A stretch of DNA of 6,213 bases from NCBI GenBank assembly GCA_014379815.1, contig JACMLA010000438.1:1-6213 (forward strand), given 5' to 3'. Shown here one piece after another: positions 1 to 5,168 of this stretch. Position numbers and translations under genes: made by a program. Origin of the DNA: Bryobacteraceae bacterium. GTDB lineage: Bacteria > Acidobacteriota > Terriglobia > Bryobacterales > Bryobacteraceae. Below the pieces are notes generated by a model. The model made no database searches, was not told where the DNA came from, and was given only the letters and a program-made list of their open reading frames with translations. Numbering within the stretch: position 1 is the first letter of the stretch; the number at the start of each line of letters is the position of its first letter.

Positions 1-2465
1 CGCGTTGGCAGAGTTTGATCGCGGAACAGGATGCTCCCAGGGCTTCCGAAGATCTGCGGGAAATTTTCTGGCGTTAGATTCAGCGAGAGCGTTCGTCCTT
101 GGTTCGAGCCGAATATATTGACAAAAACATTCATCCCTTCGCGAACATTAGATATCGAGTAGCCGCCGCGGACCACCGCTTTGCCGCCCTTGCCCGAGAA
201 CCAGGAAAGCGCCCCGGGCAAATCCGGAACCGTCCAGGCGAACCCGGCAGACGGCTGAAACTGCTTCCAATATGTGCGGTAGGCGCCCTGTCCTGGCTGG
301 ACCAGATCGTAAGCTGGCGTTCTACCTTGCAGAACTCCGGGAGCGAACAAGTTTCCTGTTCCGGAAACGCCCCATGCGCCCCCGTCACCGGTGCTGGTGT
401 AAACGCCCCCGAGATTTTGGAATGGCAGCTGAATGTCCCAGCGTAAGCCGAAGTTTAGGCTGAAGTTCGGCCGTACCCGCCATCCGTCCTGGATGAAGAA
501 TCCAAACTGCCTCTGGCGATTGCGGTCGAGCGCGCTAACTGGAGAGTATTGCTTGTCTTCTTCGCCCAGCGAGACCGAACGGTTGATCGCCGCGACGCGG
601 CCCGTGAGCAGCGCGTACAGAGCACCCGCTTCGTTTCGTTGCGCAACGGTGCTGTTTGGAAAATTGACGGTGTCGAAGATTCCGGTGGCTCCGGTGTTGA
701 TTGGATCGTTGGTGGCAATTCCTAACGAAACGGTAGGCGTGACCTGGAGGCCGATGTTCTCCTGCCAAAGATTGATCTGAGTGAAATTGAAGCCGAAGTT
801 CAGAAGATGCGAGCCTCTGGCCCAGGTCAGGTTTTCGTTGACCTGGTAGACGGGCGAATTCCGACGTGACTGGGTACGTCCCGTGTATGGATTCGACATG
901 TACGTCGTGCTCGAGAAGATGGCGTAGCCGCGCCACTGACTAAAGGAGTCGGGGGTGATTTCTTCCCGGAACAGAGAGTTCCCGCTGGACAATCCCGTAC
1001 GAAACTCGCTGGTGACTGAGGAAGAAAGCATCGATCTCAGGGAGACTGTGCCGGAAAACTTGATCTGACGGACTCCGGCGTTGACGTCGCTGCCAAGGAC
1101 GGTCCCCGTGCCAGGAAAGATGGGCACGATGCCGTTCACGCCGTCAGGTATCGATCGGAACGACTGATAGTTCCAGACAAAGTCCAGACGGTGTTTTGAA
1201 GTCACGTTGTAGTCCAGCTTGGCAGTGGTGAAGTGCCGGTCGTTGGATGCTGGCGTCTGGAAATTGAAGTTGTTCCTGTTGTAGTCGTTGTTTGTCGGGA
1301 TGCGGCTGCGAACTACGCCCGACGCAGGCGTGGCAAGCCGGGAGATGAGGTCGAGAGAGTCTTTTACGATAGGGTCCGGCGTCGTTGCATACTCGCGGAC
1401 GTTCCCAGGCAGACTGGGGTTCTTGACGCGAACCAGCTCATAGAGATTTACGGTACGTGTGCTGCCAGCAGTGTCGCGATACCGAAACACACCATTCCGG
1501 GCGTCGTCATTCAGGATGGTAAGAGCGGCTGAGTTGTAAGTTTGCGGCAGGCGGAATTCCTCCTTGTTGAAGAAGAAAAAAGCCTTATTCTTACGGATTG
1601 GCCCACCAATGTTGCCACCAAACTGGTTAAAGACAAGGCGGTCCCGCGGCAATCCATCTACATTATTGAAGTAATAGTTTGAATTCAGAGCGCTATTCCG
1701 ATGTTGCCAGAACACTCCTCCGCGAACCGTATTCGTACCGGACTTCGTAACAAACCGAATCTGTGCCGCACCTTCGCCCAGACTTTCTGCACCCGCAGCG
1801 GCGGTAATGACTGTGACCTCTTCGACCGCGTCCTGTCGGGGCTGGATGCTGGTGAAGAAGCCATCATCGCTACGCAGCAGATTGTCCTGTACATTGATTC
1901 CATCGATGGTGATGTTCAGGCTTCCTTTTGGCAGGCCATTGATAGAAGACGTGCGCGGCGTTCCGGGAGTTTGTGTTCCGGGTTGGGTCACTAGCAGTTC
2001 CAGCGCATTGCGCGAAGCGAATGGCAGATCACGGATCTGACGGCCCTGAATCGTTGAAGAAACCGTCGCTGTAGCGGTCTGCAATACTTCTGCGGTGCCA
2101 CTCACTTCAATGGTTTCTGTAATGCTGCCTACTTCGAGTACCAGATTGACGGTCGCAGGAACGCCCGCGTCAACCTTCACATCCGCTGCCGATGTTGTTT
2201 TGAATCCGGTAAGGCTGCCAGAGACGCGATAGGTCGCGGGTGGGACTGAAGAGATCACCCACTCGCCGCGTTCGTTTGCCGTAGCGGTGTACCGGCTTCC
2301 AGTTTCGGTTGCAATGGCAACGATGTTTGCCAGAGGGACTGCAGCGCCTGACGAATCGGCGACAGTGCCTTCCAGCCTGCCAAAAGTGGTTTGTCCAGAG
2401 AGACTACAGAAGCTTGCGACTACTCCAGCCAACAGCAACAGCAATTGGCGCGACCGCACCGACAT
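1..2465 (-). CDS. Oar-like TonB-dependent receptor with N-terminal carboxypeptidase-regulatory domain (3' end cut by window)
   Basis: The frame is open from an ATG at 2465-2463 to the window edge, giving 821 complete codons with no stop; the C-terminal part of the barrel lies outside. Residues 1-24 look like a Sec signal peptide (RSR, then a Leu-rich core ending near SLSG). Residues 27-112 read as a carboxypeptidase-regulatory/CnaB-like beta-sandwich (GRLEGTVADSSGAAVPLANI, later GFKTT and NLVLEVG). TETIEVSG at 116-123 resembles a TonB box. Residues 125-245 are the plug (SINGLPKGSLNITIDGINVQ; VTKSGTN). The barrel follows, opening with the family signature QFGGNIGGPIRKNKAFFFF at 281-299. The family is expected in the outer membrane and normally runs to about 1000-1200 residues, so roughly a quarter is missing. 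Oar-type proteins are abundant in Acidobacteriota; many probably import glycans, peptides or siderophores through TonB/ExbBD, but the ligand cannot be told from sequence. The start is supported by AAGGGGG six bases upstream. Confidence 0.95.
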   Translation of the reverse strand, partial: MSVRSRQLLLLLAGVVASFCSLSGQTTFGRLEGTVADSSGAAVPLANIVAIATETGSRYTATANERGEWVISSVPPATYRVSGSLTGFKTTSAADVKVDAGVPATVNLVLEVGSITETIEVSGTAEVLQTATATVSSTIQGRQIRDLPFASRNALELLVTQPGTQTPGTPRTSSINGLPKGSLNITIDGINVQDNLLRSDDGFFTSIQPRQDAVEEVTVITAAAGAESLGEGAAQIRFVTKSGTNTVRGGVFWQHRNSALNSNYYFNNVDGLPRDRLVFNQFGGNIGGPIRKNKAFFFFNKEEFRLPQTYNSAALTILNDDARNGVFRYRDTAGSTRTVNLYELVRVKNPSLPGNVREYATTPDPIVKDSLDLISRLATPASGVVRSRIPTNNDYNRNNFNFQTPASNDRHFTTAKLDYNVTSKHRLDFVWNYQSFRSIPDGVNGIVPIFPGTGTVLGSDVNAGVRQIKFSGTVSLRSMLSSSVTSEFRTGLSSGNSLFREEITPDSFSQWRGYAIFSSTTYMSNPYTGRTQSRRNSPVYQVNENLTWARGSHLLNFGFNFTQINLWQENIGLQVTPTVSLGIATNDPINTGATGIFDTVNFPNSTVAQRNEAGALYALLTGRVAAINRSVSLGEEDKQYSPVSALDRNRQRQFGFFIQDGWRVRPNFSLNFGLRWDIQLPFQNLGGVYTSTGDGGAWGVSGTGNLFAPGVLQGRTPAYDLVQPGQGAYRTYWKQFQPSAGFAWTVPDLPGALSWFSGKGGKAVVRGGYSISNVREGMNVFVNIFGSNQGRTLSLNLTPENFPQIFGSPGSILFRDQTLPT

Positions 2466-2471
2466 AGAAAA

Positions 2472-2478
2472 CCCCCTT
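2472..2478 (-). promoter_or_regulatory. Ribosome binding site of the TonB-dependent receptor gene
   Basis: On the minus strand this reads AAGGGGG and is separated by six bases (TTTTCT) from the ATG at 2465. The spacing is ideal and it fixes the start just before a clear signal peptide. It overlaps the palindrome CCTTAAGG (2475-2482). Confidence 0.75.
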
Positions 2479-2494
2479 AAGGACTCCCGAAATG

Positions 2495-2508
2495 TTCAGA
2501 TCTCTGAA
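2495..2508. promoter_or_regulatory. 14-base dyad (TTCAGA-TC-TCTGAA) in the receptor leader, possible operator
   Basis: The sequence TTCAGATCTCTGAA is a perfect inverted repeat with 6-bp arms and a 2-base centre. It lies between the possible -10 element (2519-2527) and the ribosome binding site (2472-2478), and would begin a few bases after the transcription start. That is a normal place for a repressor operator. The dyad is seen directly; an operator role is inference, and no specific regulator family is recognised. Confidence 0.35.
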
Positions 2509-2518
2509 AAATGCTGAG

Positions 2519-2527
2519 ATAGTAACA
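2519..2527 (-). promoter_or_regulatory. Possible extended -10 promoter of the receptor gene
   Basis: The minus strand reads TGTTACTAT, that is TG-n-TACTAT, with four of six matches to TATAAT plus the extended TG. No good -35 hexamer is seen 16-18 bases upstream. It would give a leader of about 47 bases before the ATG at 2465. It lies in the 101-base gap after the small membrane protein gene, and no clear terminator is visible in that gap. Confidence 0.3.
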
Positions 2528-2566
2528 CAGACGGACGGGGGCTGATGCGAGTACGAGAGCGAAAGT

Positions 2567-2962
2567 CTATCGAATTCGCTTACGACGAATGAAGAATAAA
2601 CTCAGACTTGCCAGAAAAGCAACGAGAGCTCCGGCCGTAAGATAAAGAATCTGGTCGAAGGCGGCTTTATTTTCAAAAGCATATGGTTGCAGGAAGAAGC
2701 CGCGCACCAGAAGCACCAGCATTGCCAGGGTCCACAGTGGAAACAGAAACCGAAACTTCCCTGTAACAGCCAGAGCGATCGAGACTATTCCAGTAACTGC
2801 TCCACCAATCAACCATGTTGTCAGTTGGTCGCCGCTCCAGGGCAGGAACGGCATTTTCAGGATATTGTTGCTGATCTTCGCCACTACCGCTATGCCCAAC
2901 AAATAGAGGGCAAACACGAAATGGTACAGATAAGCATAGAGACGAAAGATTCGTGCCACCAA
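2567..2962 (-). CDS. Small four-helix inner-membrane protein of unknown function
   Basis: This gene encodes about 131 residues dominated by four hydrophobic segments, near 10-30, 47-67, 70-88 and 104-125 counted from the start chosen here. The C-terminus is strongly basic (RRKRIR) and should be cytoplasmic, which with four helices puts both ends inside. The N-terminal helix is aromatic-rich (RLYAYLYH), the first periplasmic loop holds LPWSGDQ, and the third helix ends in LLVRGFFLQPYAF. No enzyme motif, signal peptidase site or known domain is recognised. The start is uncertain. The longest frame begins with TTG at 2974, but the AGGAGG at 2980-2975 touches that codon with no spacer. TTG at 2962 (12-base spacer) or GTG at 2959 (15 bases) fits the ribosome better, although both spacers are long. 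It lies 97 bases after the acyl-CoA dehydrogenase and 101 bases before the receptor gene on the same strand. A role cannot be given. Confidence 0.8.
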   Translation of the reverse strand: MVARIFRLYAYLYHFVFALYLLGIAVVAKISNNILKMPFLPWSGDQLTTWLIGGAVTGIVSIALAVTGKFRFLFPLWTLAMLVLLVRGFFLQPYAFENKAAFDQILYLTAGALVAFLASLSLFFIRRKRIR

Positions 2963-2974
2963 CGTGGTTGACAA

Positions 2975-2980
2975 CCTCCT
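2975..2980 (-). promoter_or_regulatory. Strong Shine-Dalgarno AGGAGG for the small membrane protein
   Basis: The minus strand reads AGGAGG. It directly abuts TTG 2974, which makes that codon an unlikely start, and lies 12 bases from TTG 2962 and 15 from GTG 2959. There is no in-frame ATG until residue 41 of the long form, which would lose the first helix, so a non-ATG start is required. Confidence 0.6.
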
Positions 2981-3014
2981 GACGCGGACAGGATGAGTGC
3001 TGCCCGGATCACTA

Positions 3015-3027
3015 CTGCGAATCGCAG
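3015..3027. repeat. Short inverted repeat CTGCGA-A-TCGCAG in the leader of the membrane protein gene
   Basis: A perfect 6-bp inverted repeat with one central base lies between the possible -10 element (3061-3069) and the ribosome binding site (2975-2980). It is not followed by a T-run, so it is not a standard terminator. It is too tight to form an RNA hairpin without opening inner pairs. A protein-binding site is possible, but chance cannot be excluded. Confidence 0.25.
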
Positions 3028-3060
3028 AGAAACCCGGAGTTTACGGCTTGATGAACTGCA

Positions 3061-3069
3061 ATTGTATCA
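3061..3069 (-). promoter_or_regulatory. Possible extended -10 promoter for the small membrane protein
   Basis: The minus strand reads TGATACAAT, that is TG-n-TACAAT, with five of six matches to TATAAT plus the extended TG. It lies three bases after the dehydrogenase stop codon (3074-3072). No clear -35 element is seen at 17-18 bases, which extended -10 promoters can tolerate. Transcription would start near 3054, giving a leader of about 90 bases. This suggests the membrane protein is transcribed separately from the upstream metabolic genes. Confidence 0.4.
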
Positions 3070-3071
3070 GG

Positions 3072-4238
3072 CTAACGGTACGCAGCGATGCCCGTGACCC
3101 TCTCGCCGATTACGAGAGCGTGAATGTGATCCGTACCCTCGTACGTCTTCACAGACTCCAGATTGCACATATGGCGCATGATCGGGTATTCATCCATAAT
3201 TCCATTGCCACCCAGCAAGTCGCGGGACGTGCGGGCACAGTCCAGTGCCATATTGACGTTGTTGCGTTTCAGCATCGAGACGTGTGCCGGATCCAGTCGG
3301 CCAGTGTCTTTCAAGCGACCTGCATGAAGGGCTAGCAGTTGTGCTTTGGTGATTTCTGTAATCATCCCTGCCAGCTTTTCCTGCACTAGCTGGTGGGAGG
3401 CAATCGGAAGATCGTTGAACTGTTTGCGGTCCAGGGAGTACTGGCGGGCAGTTTCGTAGCAGTCCATTGCTGCTCCAATCACCCCCCAGCCGATTCCAAA
3501 GCGCGCCTGTGTCAGGCACGCAAGGGCAGATTTCAGGCCTTTGGCCCCGGGAATAAGATTTTCTTCATTTACCCGGCAATCGTTGAAGTTGAGGCTGGAG
3601 GTTACGGACATTCGCATGGACATCTTTCCATGCAGATCGGAAGCGGTGAAGCCCGGAGTTCCGCGTTCTACCAGGAAGCCTTGCACGCCGCCTTCAGTGC
3701 GCGCCCAGACTACTGCAACGTCAGCCATGCTTCCGTTGGTAATCCAGGTCTTTTCACCGTTCAGGATCCAGTGGCCCTGCTGATAGCGCGCGGTGGTCAG
3801 CATACCTGCGGGGTTCGAACCAAACTGGGGTTCCGTCAGGCCGAAACACCCTGTTGCCTGGCCCGACTGAAGCTCAGGCAGCCAGCGGGACTTTTGTTCC
3901 TCCGAGCCGTAAGCGTGAATGGGATACATCACCAGGGCGCCCTGAACGGAGGCGAAGCTGCGAACGCCTGAGTCGCCCCGCTCCAGCTCCTGCATGATGA
4001 GTCCGTAGCTGACGTTGTTCAGGCCGGCACAGCCGTATCCCTCAAGGCTGGCACCGAGGAAGCCCAGCTCTCCCATCTGGCGGATCAGCTCAGAAGGGAA
4101 CCGGCCGTCGCGCCAGCTTTCGCGCGCTACCGGGAGGACCTGCTCATCCACAAACCGCCGGGCGGTCTGCAGGACCAGCAGCTCCTCCTCACTGAGTTGG
4201 GAGTCAAACAGGAAGTAGTCGACGCCGCGAAATGCCAT
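3072..4238 (-). CDS. gcdH: Acyl-CoA dehydrogenase of the glutaryl-CoA dehydrogenase type
   Basis: The product is a 388-residue cytosolic FAD flavoenzyme, full length for the family. Glutaryl-CoA dehydrogenases oxidise and decarboxylate glutaryl-CoA to crotonyl-CoA in lysine, tryptophan or aromatic breakdown, passing electrons to electron-transfer flavoprotein. Visible landmarks are the N-terminal helical domain with FDSQLSEEE (11-19), ELERGDSGVRS (84-94), the beta-domain CFGLTEPQFGSNP (131-143) and EKTWITNGSMADVAVVWAR (162-180), ARQYSLDRKQF (264-274), KRNN (324-327), RDLLGGNGIMDEY (339-351) and the catalytic-base motif TYEGT with Glu367. Arg93 and Glu86 match the residues that hold the glutaryl carboxylate in the human enzyme (Arg94, Glu87), which favours this subfamily over short- or medium-chain dehydrogenases. 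Oddities: GSNP replaces the usual GSDP, and DHIH follows TYEGT where the human enzyme has HDIH. The ATG lies 4 bases after the stop of the NmrA-like gene with no Shine-Dalgarno, so coupling is likely. Substrate is inferred; the family is certain. Confidence 0.93.
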   Translation of the reverse strand: MAFRGVDYFLFDSQLSEEELLVLQTARRFVDEQVLPVARESWRDGRFPSELIRQMGELGFLGASLEGYGCAGLNNVSYGLIMQELERGDSGVRSFASVQGALVMYPIHAYGSEEQKSRWLPELQSGQATGCFGLTEPQFGSNPAGMLTTARYQQGHWILNGEKTWITNGSMADVAVVWARTEGGVQGFLVERGTPGFTASDLHGKMSMRMSVTSSLNFNDCRVNEENLIPGAKGLKSALACLTQARFGIGWGVIGAAMDCYETARQYSLDRKQFNDLPIASHQLVQEKLAGMITEITKAQLLALHAGRLKDTGRLDPAHVSMLKRNNVNMALDCARTSRDLLGGNGIMDEYPIMRHMCNLESVKTYEGTDHIHALVIGERVTGIAAYR

Positions 4239-4242
4239 ATTT

Positions 4243-5109
4243 TTAGCGCAGCAGCCACGAGGCTACTGCTTGTTCCAGCGTAACGGAACCGTGGCGAATT
4301 GTTGCGGAGTCTTCCGGGACGAAATGACCGGCATTGTTATTTCTGAGCATTTCAGCGTATGCCTCGGCGACCTGCGGGCTGAAACCAAAACCTTTAATCA
4401 CTGCCGGCCACTGGTCTTCAGACACGGGGACCGCCGGGATTGGTTTTCCGAGCACCTGACTGAACGCTGCTGCGGCATCAAGGGCGGAGTAATCACGAGG
4501 TCCCTGCAGTTCTATAACTTTCCGGCCATTGCCTCCCGCCGCGAGTTCGTCAGCGACGGCCCTGCCAATGTCCTGACTGGAAACCAAAGGCCGGGATGCG
4601 TCCAATGGAAGGCTGAAGCTTGGGAGAATGCCTTTCTCCTTCACCACTGGCAGAGATTGCGCCCAGTTGTCCATGAAGAATGACGCACGTACGATCGTTA
4701 GGGGAACCAGGAGTCCGGCGAGGGCCTGCTCCACAATGCGGTTGGTCTGTATCATTCCCAGACCGCCCGTTTTGTGAGCACCCACTGAGGAGAGCAGAAC
4801 TACATGGCGGACGGAAGCATTCCCGAGCGCTTCCAGCAAGGAGCGCCCGATCTGCTCCGCCGCGCCCATTGGGTCACTATCGCGGTAGGCAGGGGGATTG
4901 AGGACATATACCCCGGTTGCGCCTTCAAACGCTTTCGCCAGAGATGCGGCGTCTTTCAAGTCTCCTTCTACTACTTGCGCACCGCGTTCTTCCCAAGTCT
5001 TTCCTTTCGCTGCATCCCGCACAACGACCCGCACTGGCAAGCCGCGTTCCAGAAGCGTGTTAGCTGCTGCGGACCCTGTTTGCCCATTGACACCATTGAT
5101 AACGAACAT
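4243..5109 (-). CDS. NmrA-like NAD(P)-binding protein (atypical short-chain dehydrogenase family)
   Basis: The product is 288 residues, typical for bacterial NmrA/QorB-like proteins. The Rossmann fold opens at residue 2 with the dinucleotide loop GVNGQTG (6-12). VVVRD at 28-32 puts Arg31 after the second strand, which suggests NADPH preference. EGDLKD (48-53), VYVLNPP (67-73), VLLSSVG (104-110) and TIVRASFFMDN (138-148) are further family blocks. The classical catalytic YxxxK is absent; the usual region reads GMIQTNRIVEQAL (118-130). It may therefore be a quinone or azo reductase, or a redox sensor that binds NAD(P) without strong catalysis. The C-terminal TLEQAVASWL resembles the closing helix of this group. 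The start is well set: CGGAGG lies six bases before the ATG at 5109. It follows the amidohydrolase-like gene after 59 bases and precedes the dehydrogenase by 4 bases, suggesting a shared message. Substrate unknown. Confidence 0.92.
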   Translation of the reverse strand: MFVINGVNGQTGSAAANTLLERGLPVRVVVRDAAKGKTWEERGAQVVEGDLKDAASLAKAFEGATGVYVLNPPAYRDSDPMGAAEQIGRSLLEALGNASVRHVVLLSSVGAHKTGGLGMIQTNRIVEQALAGLLVPLTIVRASFFMDNWAQSLPVVKEKGILPSFSLPLDASRPLVSSQDIGRAVADELAAGGNGRKVIELQGPRDYSALDAAAAFSQVLGKPIPAVPVSEDQWPAVIKGFGFSPQVAEAYAEMLRNNNAGHFVPEDSATIRHGSVTLEQAVASWLLR

Positions 5110-5115
5110 TCACAT

Positions 5116-5120
5116 CCTCC
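5116..5120 (-). promoter_or_regulatory. Ribosome binding site of the NmrA-like gene
   Basis: The minus strand reads GGAGG, separated by six bases (ATGTGA) from the ATG at 5109. It is the strongest well-spaced site of the NmrA/dehydrogenase pair and probably loads ribosomes for both genes. Confidence 0.75.
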
Positions 5121-5144
5121 GGTGTGCAGGGATGCTTGAACGTT

Positions 5145-5165
5145 CTGATTCGGCGCGGGAATCAG
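5145..5165 (-). other. Intercistronic hairpin between the amidohydrolase-like and NmrA-like genes
   Basis: CTGATTC and GAATCAG form a perfect 7-bp inverted repeat around a 7-base GC-only loop, starting three bases after the stop codon of the amidohydrolase-like gene. In the minus-strand RNA it is followed by AACGUUCAAG, not a U-run, so it is not a standard intrinsic terminator. It could be a weak attenuator, a Rho-associated end, or a stabilising or processing element inside a polycistronic message. The structure is seen; its role is inference. Confidence 0.4.
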
Positions 5166-5168
5166 GAG

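Noticed and set aside
99..1532. Several short plus- and minus-strand frames within positions 99-1532
   Set aside because: All are overlapped by the single continuous minus-strand receptor frame, whose translation matches the Oar-like family throughout.
2486..2566. Intrinsic terminator after the small membrane protein gene
   Set aside because: No stable GC-rich stem followed by a T-run was found on the minus strand in this gap.
3100..3118. Inverted repeat CTCTCG-7 bases-CGAGAG near the 3' end of the dehydrogenase gene
   Set aside because: It lies within codons for conserved residues (LVIGER region), has no T-run after it, and is likely coincidental.
3393..3971. Plus-strand open frame of 192 codons opposite the acyl-CoA dehydrogenase
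   Set aside because: It shows no recognisable motif, and the opposite strand carries every signature block of the dehydrogenase.
5110..5115. Start-stop ATG-TGA directly before the ATG of the NmrA-like gene
   Set aside because: The extra ATG directly abuts the Shine-Dalgarno sequence, so initiation there is unlikely; it is probably a chance spacer.
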